Positions 54,701 through 64,000 of a stretch of 64,000 nucleotides of DNA are shown in pieces (position 1 is the stretch's first letter; each line of letters starts with the position of its first letter). Position numbers and translations under genes: made by a program. The stretch spans positions 15,687,790 to 15,751,789 of the forward strand of contig CM040746.1 in NCBI GenBank assembly GCA_022829145.1, written 5' to 3'. The notes under the pieces are model-generated. The model saw only the letters and a list, made by a program, of their open reading frames with translations, was not told the origin of the DNA and ran no database searches. Source of the DNA: Albula goreensis. Taxonomy: Eukaryota > Chordata > Actinopteri > Albuliformes > Albulidae.

Positions 54701-57700
54701 AGAGCATGTCTTAAATCTTACATCAGCTTTCTCAGAGCCTGGACAAACAGCATAGGAACAAAATAATGCGCAAACACGTACCATTTATGGGCAAAGGGCT
54801 ATCTCCCCCTGGGTGAGAGAATCCCAAGCGCCCTGTAGATTGAAGAGAAATAAATACCGGGTGAAATAAAGATCCACAGCTCCATAACAATCCTGGAAGG
54901 ATTAAAGACCCACATCCCTACATAATACTGGCTGAATTAAACTTCCACAGCCCCATAAAAACACCAGGTGAATTAACTACCTTACAGCCCCATATAAATT
55001 CCAGATGTATTAAAAGATCCACACCCTAATACAATACCAAGAAAATTAAGGACCCATACCAACATATAAGTTATGGTCAAATTAACGACCCAAAGCCCCA
55101 TCTAGATCCTGGGTGCATTAAGCATCCACAGCCCCTTTTTTCTATGCATGATGAAACTTCAGTCCTCAAATACACAATGAGCAAGATGGTTTCCCATTTG
55201 GAATCTGTAGCTGTGGAGCTTCTGTGCTGCTGCTAAACTAAATGTATCTTGTGGCTTAAAAAAGGCCTTGCTGAGCTCAAGACTATAACAAGAGGAAACA
55301 GCTGATCAGGAAGTCGATCAGGATGCGTGATAGAAACCTTTGCTCCTCCTCAGCCCCCTCTCTCTTCTGCTCCCCCTCAGCCCCCTCTCTCTTCTGCTCC
55401 TCCTCAGCCCCCTCTCTCTTCTGCTCCTCCTCAGCCCCCACTCTCTCTTCTGCTCCTCCCCCCTCAGCCCCCTCAGCCCCCTCTCTTCTGCTCCTCCTCA
55501 GCCCCCTCTCTCTGCTCTCCTCAGCCCCCACTCTCTTCTCCTCCTCCTCATCCCCCTCTCTGCTCCTCCATCAGCCCCCTGTCTCTTCTGCTCCTCCTCA
55601 GCCCCCACTCTCTTCTGCTCCTCCTCAGCCCCCACTCTCTTCTGCTCCTCCTCAGCCCCCTCTCTCTTCTGCTCCTCCTCATCCCCCCTCTCTGCTCCTC
55701 CTCAGCCCCCTGTCTCTTCTGCTCCTCCTCAGCCCCCACTCTCTTCTGCTCCCCCTCAGCCCCCTCTCTTCTGCTCCTCCTCAGCCCCCTCTCTCTTCTG
55801 CTCCTCCTCAGCCCCCTCTCTTCTGTTCCTCCTCAGCCCCCACTCTCTTCTGTTCCTCCTCAGCCCCCACTCTCTTCTGCTCCTCCTCAGCCCCCACTCT
55901 CTTCTGCTCCTCCTCAGCCCCCACTCTCTTCTGCTCCTCCTCAGCCCCCTCTCTCTTCTGCTCCTCCTCAGCCCCCACTCTCTTCTGCTCCTCCTCAGCC
56001 CCCTCTCTCTTCTGCTCCTCCTCAGCCCCCCCTCTCTGCTCCTCCTCAGCCCCCTGTCTCTTCTGCTCCTCCTCAGCCCCCTCTCTCTGCTCCTCTACAA
56101 GCCCCCTCTCTCTTCAGCCTTGATCAGAGGCACAGCATCCATCATGCCTTTACTTGTACCAGCTGACAGTAGGTGGCACAGTTCAGTGGCAGCCAGGGAA
56201 ATGAATACCTGGAATGATGGCCCAAGACTTATGCAAGCCACTGCTGCGGTGCCGCAGTTTTGCCCTTCAACTTAAATTGCACAACTCCAGTCACAGAGCT
56301 TCTATATAAAGGGGCAGCGTTTAACATGCAAGCTTCCTTACAAATATGGTGGCTCAGTTGTTATGATCCCCTTAAAAATTTCCCATTTAACACCATGCTT
56401 ATGTCAAAAAAAAATGTTACTACAAAGAGAAATATGAGTCACTGACACAGATGACTCACACGGAAGACACCCTAATACAGAGCAACTCGCAATGCTTAAG
56501 AGCAACAAATACAATGGCTATGTCCCAATTTGAGAGAAGCTGCCAAATAAGGCAGCAATTTTGGATAGCCTTTGCACATTTGTCCTTTGTGAGCATGTCC
56601 CAAACCAAGGCTATCCAAAATGAATCCTTCTAAGGTGTCTTATTTCAGTTAAATCCAAAGGCAGCATCCTATTTGTGCTCTAAAAGGTAGGATATCCCAT
56701 TGCGCAAGTCTTTGTGAGAAAATAAACTTTCATTTCCATTAAAACAACAGCAGGCAGAGCAACTGCTTTGATCAGGCATTAACTCTAGAGATGGCTTACC
56801 AGTGTAACGAATCAACCGTTTGCTGTAGCTATGGCAAAAAATTAAGAAGTCACTGTACCTGTAATCTCACTGACAACTGAATAAAAATACAGAAACTAAT
56901 GTTGTGTACCATGTACTGTTTCCTCCTATGAATCTGTTTGTTTTTTACCTGCCACCTTTCATTACAGGTCATTCAGATGTACAAATAGTGAATTAGCAAT
57001 GTTTAAGTAAACACTTTTTACCGACTACACTGAATGCTGAAGGAAACTTTCTTGGGACCTTCAGATGTTACTATGTTTCAGACATCTGCAGTGCTTTAAT
57101 AGGTAAGCAGTCATGCTCTATCAAAAATGGAGACAAAATTTTACTCTGATTATAAATATTGCTTCTTTTGAAATTAAAAGATTGGTTTTGCCACTTAGTG
57201 AACAGACCACATGGCATGCACATGGCAACAGCTACAAATTACAAAGCAAAGTACATAACTGTAGGCCTTCATAGTTTAGACATTTCAAACCATTTGACAG
57301 CAAACCGACCACAAATATTTGTATTTGTGGTTGGTTGTTTAATAACAAGTATTTTTCAGAAGTGGGATAACTGGGTGTACTATGACTTCCATGAAGATTA
57401 AATATTTCTGATTTAATAATCTCTGCGTTATGCTAATGCTTAGTTTCTTTCTTTCCATTCTTTTTGATCTTTTGTCAGTGGGGTTAGGGCTTCATCATAA
57501 TGATAAATAACTGGTTGGGTTTATTTTTTAATCCTATTAGCCCCATATATGTTTCCTTTAAATCACGAGGATGTACAACATACATATGGACTAGTTGGAT
57601 GAGCAGTTTTGGCCAAATTAAAATACTGGCAGTAGAAATCATTTACTGATACAATGACAAAAGATTCCTACAGCCAATGTCTTGGAGAGCTGTTCCACAA

Positions 57701-60700
57701 TATTTGTGATTTTGTGATATTGGAGATAAATTGTTTGTGTCAACATCCCAGTAAGGGCTGGGTGTAGGTTTTATTAGATCTGTGCTGGCAGCACATTGTA
57801 TAGGCTGTTCAGACTAAACTTCAACTGCCAGTTACAAACCTGAAGACACATGTTCAGACCACATGTCAACAGATTTTGAAAGGTTAGAACTTGCAGCTGT
57901 TTTTACTTTTAAAAATCCAATAAAACAGATAATTTAATCAATAAATCTGCTGAAAGTGGGCTTATTTGGAACACTCTTGGCTTAAAGGGTTTGCTTGACC
58001 CCATTAAGCACATACAGGATTTTGACAAACTTTCCTAGAAGTCTCTTATATTACACAATACCATGACACAAAGCAATGAATGGAATTTTGTATGAGTTAT
58101 AGATCTTAAGAGTTAAACCACAATAATTAGTACCATTTTGGTTTGCTGACAAAAGTAGCAACCAAAATTACATCCCAAATCATTCCTTTTGGAGATTCCT
58201 CTTCCATAAACTGATTTCAGGTGCAGCTGCCTTTGAAGAACACAGAAATTAAACAGATGCCTCTGGATTGGGATGCAGCCATACAAACAAAACAAATCTG
58301 GTACACAGTACAGCTCAGCCACAATGTATCTAGATTTAAAATGGAACACAATTGGCATACAAATTAATCTAAACCCCTTTGGGCTACAAATGTAAATAAA
58401 AACATTTGAACAATCATGATGGCTATTACATAAACAGAACAGTAAAGTAAGCTGGAACTGGCATGAAGAGGTTTCAGCATTAAGAGAACAGGTATGCTAG
58501 GATAACATAGCACAGCCTTTTCTTTTGGTCAGCACTGGAGAGGCAGGTAGAGATTTAGGGATGACAGTAATGGCAGTAATGGAAGATGGGCTAAGTACAC
58601 AGGAGCAGGGGAAGAGAAGGAGTGCAGGCAGGAGGAGTATAGGCAGAGATGATGAGCTGAAGATAAAGAGGAGCAGAGTGGCTAATGCTACAGAAAGAGT
58701 GGGACATCATGGAGCAGGAGAAAATCCAAGGAAACAGGAGGCAAGGCAAGCAGCCGATTTCTGGATTACCTGAAGAGGCAGGGCATAACACATGCATACG
58801 GCCACCAAAGACCAGAATTAATGAAGCCTGAGCCAAGAGATTTGAGAATGAAGCTATTAGACCCCAAATCTCTCAAGAAACATTGTCTTGGTTTGTGTAG
58901 AAAAGATGGGCAAACAAAAGTGACATGATAAGATTGGGGTCGAAAGAAGAGGAACTAATGAGGGGCCCAAAAAAAAAAAAAAAAAAAAAATCAAAGGTCA
59001 GAGACAGAAAATAATATTTCTGATGATTAGGACTGAAAGGCAATTTAAAGAGAATCACTGTTTTCTCTCATGATTCCCATAACACAATGAGAGAGAGAGG
59101 AGGGAGTGAAATTTGGGAGACAAACAGTAAAAGAGATGGTGAGAAAGAGAAACAGCCGTTAAGACACAGCAGGCAGTCTCCACCCGCTCCACCCCAGATT
59201 AGCGTCAGTAATCCTGAGTAGGAGGCACGTGTCACCTGTGCTATATGCAACATACACCAAGCTGTATTCACCAGCAGGAAACTTGTGTCCCTTATGGAGA
59301 CAGACAAGCTTGTCTCACGCCCAGCAAAGCCATCTTTTACCTGCAGCTGTCCCAAATCCACGCCCCACCCTGCCTACACCCAACAGATCTCACAAGTTAT
59401 AGGGATTAGCCTCTACACCACAACACTTTCCCATCAATTCCACTCCACTTTCCCATACCTATTTCTACTCTCTCATGGAAACCCACTTTTGCCATAATTT
59501 GCCTATATTTTGCTAACTAAATATAGTGCTACACCAACTATATTTAGTTAGCACATATTTAAAAAATAATAATCATTTTGAAAAAAATCAGTCAAAGGTG
59601 ACACAAACTTATCTGATGTGTAGGCCTACCACATAAAGGACAAAAACCTTCAAAATCTCTCCTGCTGTAAAGCACTAGGTTCAGACAGAGATAATGAATG
59701 CCCAATACTCCTACTGCACCTATAAGAGCTCAAAATAGACGCCTTATTATATCATGTCTCTCAACAACTACACAGTAAATATGTATTATGTTTTCTGTGG
59801 AAGGCTTTTTGCAGTCACAAGTAACAATAAGTCTCATCACTGCCACAAATTCAATGTATATCCACCAGACTCCACCAGTGTTTGACCAGCTCCTTTTCCA
59901 AAATTGCTCCTCTACTAAGAAAATAACAGCCGATTTTGCCATTACTGCTGGAATAACATGTCTGTAAGCCTCAATACACTGACAGGCACAGAAACAGAGT
60001 AGTCTCACTATACTCATTACTGTACATAGTCTGTCATTCATCTTCACATAAAGAAAAAGCATGAGCTTACAGCAGATACAACATTTTTTATGTCCTTATG
60101 TTTGTTTTGTAAAAAACCTGTTACTGCCTATAACTATTATAATAGCTTGACTGCTTGCATGTCAGGTTTGGTGTACCAAAAATGGAGTTCAAAAATAATT
60201 GAATTCAATAGTAATTTACATTGAGTTCTGTTATTTAGTTCAATAATAATTTTAATATATGCACTGAATGACTTGTGGTTGGCATTATTACCATAAAACT
60301 TGGAGTCATCACAATTTACAAATTAAAATTTTGACATCACTGCAATCATAAAATATAACATATAACATATTCTGCACTAAAGTAGTGAAGCTTTACCATC
60401 CAAACATCTTCTTCTGAGTATGGTTTGTATTATTGTACATTATTCATTATTCTACGCTGCATTATTCTATGTTATTCATTGCTATTCATGTTATTTATGG
60501 TGATAGATAACTACCTTAACCACCATTGCTTATGCAATGTAAGCCATCAGGTATTTCATTAGAATGGTTGTCATGGTCCCTGGACTCATTCATATTCCAC
60601 CTTCCTTCCACAGACCTGCCATGGACATTCATTGTTCAATTTGTGCACCAACCAAAAGCCACTGCAATGCCCTGTTCACCTTTACCTTTCAGGGAATCCT

Positions 60701-60776
60701 GCTCAGCCCGCATGATGTCGATCAGGGAGTTCTCCAGAGAGTGCATGTTGAAGCCATCAAAGGACCTGGTGCGCTC
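48495..60776 (-). CDS. Cytoplasmic polyadenylation element-binding protein 4, partial (C-terminal 356 residues, nine exons)
   Basis: Exons 60686-60776, 54782-54832, 54520-54543, 53166-53336, 52001-52090, 51708-51826, 51459-51573, 50731-50912 and 48495-48722 total 1071 nt and stay in frame to the TGA after RPRHISFRWN. RRM1 carries KVFVGGLP and KGYAFLLFQ; RRM2 carries KTIFVGGVP and KGAGRVAFSN. The last exon is the ZZ-type zinc domain with seven Cys and two His. CPEB4 binds U-rich 3' UTRs and controls poly(A) tail length and translation in germ cells and neurons. CPEB2-4 are nearly identical here, so CPEB4 is chosen from the c5orf47/nsg2 linkage. Exon 1, with the long disordered N-terminus, lies beyond 64000; no candidate for it was found in 60777-64000. 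Confidence 0.95.
49596..49621. repeat. T26 homopolymer
   Basis: Twenty-six T on the plus strand. The poly-Phe and poly-Lys frames across it are artefacts. Confidence 0.9.
50137..50340. repeat. Degenerate (GTA/GCA)n-type trinucleotide stretch
   Basis: AATAATAAT is followed by about 200 bp dominated by GTA, GCA and ACA triplets such as GTAGCAG, ACAACAGTA and GTAGCAGCGGTA. It reads as a decayed trinucleotide microsatellite, which also explains the 70-codon open frame here. Confidence 0.6.
50731..50912 (-). CDS. cpeb4 exon encoding most of RRM2
   Basis: Two bases completing a split valine, then 60 residues from ELAMIMDRLYGG to QHGEIDKR. It includes RNP1 (KGAGRVAFSN). The acceptor is CTGCAG and the donor CGG/GTGAGT. 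Confidence 0.95.
50913..51458 (-). other. cpeb4 intron (0.5 kb)
   Basis: No feature recognised apart from short low-complexity runs. Confidence 0.7.
51459..51573 (-). CDS. cpeb4 exon: inter-RRM linker and start of RRM2
   Basis: Encodes VQIRPWNLNDSDFVMDGSQP onward, with KTIFVGGVP (RNP2), ending PRPLRA plus one base at GCAG/GTACAC. Confidence 0.95.
51708..51826 (-). CDS. cpeb4 exon: second half of RRM1
   Basis: Two bases finishing a glycine, then 39 residues from YAFLLFQDEG to SSPTIKDKP. RNP1 (KGYAFLLFQ) spans the upstream junction. The donor is CCA/GTGAGT. Confidence 0.95.
51884..51904. repeat. T21 homopolymer
   Basis: Lies in the 174-bp intron at 51827-52000. Confidence 0.9.
52001..52090 (-). 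CDS. cpeb4 exon: middle of RRM1
   Basis: A 90-nt exon encoding EITASFRRFGHLFVDWPHKA and the following ESKSYFPPK, with split codons at both ends (Asp and Gly). The acceptor is CTCATAG and the donor AAAG/GTGAGA. Confidence 0.95.
52091..53165 (-). other. cpeb4 intron (1.1 kb)
   Basis: No exon or repeat family recognised. Short open frames on both strands have no recognisable features. Confidence 0.7.
53166..53336 (-). CDS. cpeb4 exon: pre-RRM segment and start of RRM1
   Basis: A 171-nt exon, (G)HSSLFPMEDGFADEERAEQG through GERVERYSRKVFVGGLPPDI and DE plus one base. RNP2 is KVFVGGLP. HSS directly follows the microexon-encoded RRRG. Confidence 0.95.
54289..54436 (-). promoter_or_regulatory. Cluster of five Rbfox-type TGCATG motifs downstream of the cpeb4 microexon
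   Basis: On the transcribed strand TGCATG occurs at 54431-54436, 54341-54346, 54337-54342, 54331-54336 and 54289-54294, which is 84 to about 230 nt downstream of the microexon's 5' splice site. Rbfox proteins bound downstream of an exon usually promote its inclusion in neurons and muscle. Three of the five lie in one CATG-rich run, so part of the enrichment may be low complexity. Confidence 0.5.
54520..54543 (-). CDS. cpeb4 24-nt microexon (NYGRRR segment)
   Basis: Exactly 24 nt: two bases completing an alanine, then RNYGRRR, then one base of a glycine. The 3' splice site is TTTTTCATGCAG, with a UGC next to the AG as favoured by the neuronal factor SRRM4. The donor is CGAG/GTAATA. It inserts eight residues without shifting frame. 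In mammals the matching CPEB4 microexon (RTYGRRRG) is neuron-enriched and has been reported mis-spliced in autism. The insert creates RRRGHSS, a basophilic kinase-type site. Confidence 0.92.
54782..54832 (-). CDS. cpeb4 51-nt alternative exon
   Basis: Encodes (G)RLGFSHPGGDSPLPIN plus one base, in frame with its neighbours. Human CPEB4 has the matching alternative exon (GRLNYSYPGSDSSLLIN). The acceptor is TCTACAG and the donor AATG/GTACGT. Skipping would remove 17 residues without a frameshift. Confidence 0.9.
54857..55135. repeat. Degenerate 36-bp tandem repeat, about 8 units
   Basis: Units share a core of CC(T/A)GGTGAATTAA followed by ACCCACAGCCCCATA(T)AAAT. Starts can be followed at about 54857, 54892, 54928, 54964, 55001 and onward. 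All units are diverged, so the array is old. It begins only 25 bp upstream (in the transcribed sense) of the acceptor of the 51-nt exon. Confidence 0.75.
55341..56118. repeat. 27-bp polypyrimidine minisatellite, about 28 units
   Basis: The unit is CTCCTCCTCAGCCCC(C/A) followed by CTCTCTTCTG, with shortened and variant copies. Because 27 is a multiple of three and the unit lacks stops, three plus-strand frames stay open for 266-311 codons. The minus strand reads as repeated GAEEEQKRE. These are not genes. The cpeb4 transcript is purine-rich here. Confidence 0.95.
56519..56690. mobile_element. Foldback/MITE-like remnant
   Basis: ATTTTGGATAGCCTT at 56558-56572 is matched by its exact reverse complement at 56607-56621. 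Outer segments (AAATAAGGCAGC and its partner in CCTTCTAAGGTGTCTTATTT) also pair partly. TGTCCCAATTTGAGA at the left and the GCTGCC/GGCAGC words resemble short hAT-type elements of fish. Ends are not resolved. Confidence 0.4.
58969..58990. repeat. A22 homopolymer
   Basis: Twenty-two A within the same cpeb4 intron. No adjoining SINE or LINE body was recognised. Confidence 0.9.
59511..59553. repeat. Perfect hairpin, 16-bp arms, 11-nt loop
   Basis: TGCTAACTAAATATAG at 59511-59526 and its exact reverse complement at 59538-59553 enclose TGCTACACCAA. The stem is shorter than a usual miRNA precursor, so a decayed palindromic element is the simplest reading. Confidence 0.8.
60686..60776 (-). CDS. cpeb4 coding exon 2 (first exon visible here)
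   Basis: Encodes ERTRSFDGFNMHSLENSLID and IMRAEQDSLK plus one base. The acceptor is TTTCCTTAG and the donor AAAG/GTAAAG. It matches the FDMHSLESSLIDIMRAE stretch of CPEB4 and starts in phase 0, so exon 1 must end on a whole codon. Confidence 0.93.
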
Positions 60777-63700
60777 CTAAGGAAACACACAAAAGGAGCA
60801 CATCACTGTAGATCATCTGTTTTCCCATTTACCCAACACCTCATTTCGTTATTATTTTTCATTACTACATGACTTATATGCCTGAAATGTATTTAATTTA
60901 CCATCCAGTTTTTGTAGTAAACTGTATCAGGAAGTCACTGGCTTAACAAACTACCTTTTCATGTCAATAAATAAATTTGAATTAGTGTTCTAATTTTACT
61001 TTCTCTACAGCCAGTTTGAAGGGTCTAATTGTAATGTGGGATCTGATATTATGGGTGCATGGTTGTTTCGGATGTATCAAGCCATCTACAGTTAAATGAC
61101 AACATCATTATTTTTTTTCCCACACTTAAATTTCCTGGACTGTGATGCATGGATTTGACAAGGGTGACTGTCATGTCTATAACTGAACAGGTTGTTTCAC
61201 TTTTTTCAAGTTTTATTTATTTTTATGTTAGAATACAAAATCAGTGCAATCTATAACAAAAACACAGAAGCTCAAGTACAGTCTACTCCAGAGCAGCAGT
61301 ATAATTGCATCAGGCTCTAACCACAGACTCAACCAACAGGCCAGAAAGTGCCTGTGAGTGATGACTGACTTGGGGTCATCTTTAACACCTGACCACAGCC
61401 CCAGCTGAAAAAGGGCCGAGCTCCTAAGTTACTGCGAGAGGCTTGCTGTGTGACCACAGTCAGACTTTATATAGGGCCAACAAAATCACAACAATGTTTT
61501 TCACAGGGGAATCAATGAACTAATCAGACAAATAGTGAAGCCACATGCATAGATACCACTAGAATGTCAGATATCTGCTCCCTTACACAACTGGTTCAAA
61601 CAGGCCACTGAGTCATGTAGTAGTGGTTTGCCAAGTCTAACACCCAAACAACAGCAGACCACGCATAACCAGATGACGGCAGACTTTCACAGGATCTCCT
61701 GAAATAATTAACTGTTCTACATCAGCTAGGCAAAAACACGTTCTGTAACCAACATGCAGAGCTGTGCTGAGTTGGGGTTGAGCAATAATGATTAGATAAT
61801 GCAAAAAAAAAAAAAAAAAAAAAAACATGCAATGTTCCTGTTAAGCCTTGAAAGGAGGTCAGTTCAAACTTCATTGGACTTGATCATGTTGTCTTGTGGT
61901 GACACAAAGCACGTGCCTGGAGTTTCATGGACGTTTGCAGAGTTCTGGAGTGGTGAGCTGCCAGACAGTCTCAGTTCACTTGTGGTATTGACACTTACAA
62001 TTCCATTACTGTGTAAAGAGTGGAGGAATTGCTCCATGAAACTGAATGCAGTAATAAAACATAAAGTTTACAGTGTGGTCACTGTTATGTACTCTGTAAA
62101 TATTAAACTACCTAAGCCCTCTGTAATCTGGAGGCATTTTCTTCCCAGCTTCAACAATATTTATTGGTGCTTTCACTAACTCTTACCTCGGGATACAAGT
62201 GAGCCCATTCTTTGGTACTAAAACAGCACTAAATCGCAAATCAAATGCATTTTAAGTCGCTCCTTACCTTATAGTGGGAATACAAAGGAAATGGACCAAA
62301 CCACCCCAAGGGGTAGAGATCTCTCCCCAGCAGGTTTTAATTTTCTTCCTGACATCCAAAAGTTATGTTGCCCTCTCCAGTGAATAAGAAATTAATTAAT
62401 GCAACAAGTCAGTACCTAGATATGGGCATTCAGATTATGTTCCGGGTGCTATGTATTTGGCCCTTTGCAACTTCAGTTTTTCCCAATTATAAGCTGCATC
62501 CCTAACAGAAAATATTAAAAGACTGAGAGCAGATGGCAAAATGAATCGTGGAGTTGATTGCAAGAGATCCTTAAACCATAAAATGATTTCAAATGAGCTT
62601 GTTTTATTGCTTAATACAAAGATAATAAGGGTTTTTGGGTGTGGGTTAGCCCGCTACTTTAGGCAATCCATAGGGGTGTGGCATTGCATTGGGCACTTTA
62701 GAGCCCTGCCCTGTCTGTACTGCATAGCCTGCGTATGCTTAATGACCGCCTGACCTGCTGCTCCACACCCAGTGGTCTTACATCTGCTTGGATTTCAAAT
62801 AGCTACTCACCCCTGTGTTTAAACAGGCTACACAGAACCGAACACCACATGACTGTCAAAACAGACACGTAGGCTGTCTCAAGTCTCACAAAAAGTATTC
62901 TGTTTTGAAAAACCACCAAGCATCTGATGCAGTGGCTGAGGCTTCACCCTATAAAGAAATCAATCAGCAAACCACCTCAAAGTCTCAATCGAAGTTATTT
63001 AATTACTGTTTGATAGTTTCTTGAGAAATACAACATTGCACATATTTCTCGAAGTTTTATGATTTCCTCTCTCTCTTTAAGTAAATTCCACAACTTTAAT
63101 GGAAATTCACAGTCACAATTATCATTTCACAAACCGATTGCACCAGAGGACATATACTTCCACCAATAGTATCCTCTGGTTACCTATTCGGCTCCATCTC
63201 ATATCACTATCAATATGTGACAGTGACTCCCAGGTCAATCTGCAGAGGTTTCAAATTACATGAGGGGAGCTTCTGGCCCAAAGCAGTCCAGATCTTTTCA
63301 TGTGAACTCCAAGCCCTGCTCATTTGACCATTCTTGATTGGATACCTTTTTGACATGTAATTCAAATGCTTCTTCATTCAAGAGTCAATTTGTAAATAAC
63401 AAAAAACTGTGTGTCCCATTGTATGAAAGTAAAACATTCAGGAAAACATCCTCCACATAATCTGCCAGTATTGCCAGTTTCTTTCTCCAGAATGGTGACT
63501 TCATGTGGCAGCAAATACAGGGGTTTCCAGACTCAACCTACCAACTGATGAGGGAAACCTTACCTTATTTATTATTATGACAGCATCAAGACATGTCATT
63601 TTGTAATATAAACCAGACTACGGGTTATAGTTCTCATGTCTCCTACCGCACTTGTGCAATGGTTTGAGAAGCTCTATCTTCAAAACTATTGTTTTTCTCA

Positions 63701-64000
63701 AATGATTATGCCAAGAATACCTACATTCAGGTGTATGATGAGAGAGAGGCAGAGACCCCAGCAATAGTCCATAGGGAATATGTGAGTCAGTCCTGCCTGT
63801 TCGTTCACTATCGAAGATAATTCTATTCAATCGGTACATGCAGGTTCTCCAACGGCACAAATCAGCAGATAGCGTACATTCCAACAAGAACCACACGACC
63901 ACACAGTGTTTTCACTTGTCGAAACACTAAAGGGACTGGCAATTACCATTAAAATGATTTTCTCTATGATATGAAAACATGCTTGTGAGAACAAAAAAGG
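60777..64000 (-). other. cpeb4 intron 1 (continues past the window)
   Basis: No N-terminal exon of cpeb4 is visible; it would be long and rich in Pro, His, Gln and Ser. An A23 run lies at 61803-61825. A short inverted repeat (ACCAGAGGA/TCCTCTGGT) lies near 63143-63182. Open frames of up to 126 codons have no recognisable features. Confidence 0.7.
61803..61825. repeat. A23 homopolymer
   Basis: Twenty-three A inside cpeb4 intron 1. A 126-codon plus-strand frame beginning in it is judged spurious. Confidence 0.9.

Larger units (their letters stand above)
54833..60685 (-). other. cpeb4 intron between coding exons 2 and 3 (5.9 kb)
   Basis: No exon recognised. It carries two minisatellites (54857-55135 and 55341-56118), a foldback element near 56.5 kb, an A22 run at 58969-58990 and a perfect hairpin at 59511-59553. 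Confidence 0.75.

Noticed and set aside
55323..56275. Three overlapping 266-311 codon plus-strand frames
   Set aside because: They exist only because a 27-bp stop-free repeat is a multiple of three. No start context, splice sites or non-repeat sequence support a protein.
61799..62179. 126-codon plus-strand frame
   Set aside because: It starts inside an A23 run and lies in cpeb4 intron 1 on the opposite strand, with no recognisable features.

Overview
The window looks like nuclear DNA from a ray-finned fish. It is AT-rich and intron-rich, with CA/GT microsatellites, a tRNA-derived SINE and other old repeat remnants. Genes are split into short exons with GT/AG borders, and there is no bacterial-style gene packing. 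Some repeats resemble families I associate with early-branching ray-finned fishes, but I cannot name the species. Nearly all open frames of 60-310 codons are chance or low-complexity frames. The real genes were found by joining exons by hand.

Three genes were recovered, all on the minus strand and in the order known from human 5q35.2 (CPEB4 - C5orf47 - NSG2). Positions 1-17.8 kb are non-coding sequence downstream of nsg2; in human the next gene on that side is MSX2. nsg2 (about 17.8-37.6 kb) has four coding exons giving a complete 183-residue neuronal endosomal membrane protein, plus a probable 5' UTR exon and CpG-rich promoter. The c5orf47 orthologue (39.87-42.56 kb) has three coding exons giving 178 residues of unknown function. 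cpeb4 (about 44.8 kb to beyond 64 kb) has nine coding exons giving the last 356 residues: two RRMs and a ZZ-type zinc-binding domain. It ends in a 3' UTR of about 3.7 kb, and the large N-terminal exon lies beyond the right edge.

The most interesting part is the alternatively spliced middle of cpeb4 (54.2-55.2 kb). It holds a 51-nt exon, then a 24-nt microexon encoding the NYGRRR segment, with five Rbfox-type TGCATG motifs in the intron just downstream of the microexon. A degenerate 36-bp tandem repeat lies against the acceptor of the 51-nt exon. A 27-bp polypurine/polypyrimidine minisatellite of about 780 bp lies further upstream in the same intron, and its unit length keeps all three plus-strand frames open.

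The genes do not form a pathway. CPEB4 is an mRNA-binding translational regulator and NSG2 a neuronal vesicle-trafficking protein, so two of the three have neuronal roles. The order is best explained as conserved linkage. I found no autonomous transposon, RNA gene, CRISPR array or wholly new coding system. All exon borders were placed by eye and should be checked with RNA-seq or protein-to-genome alignment.
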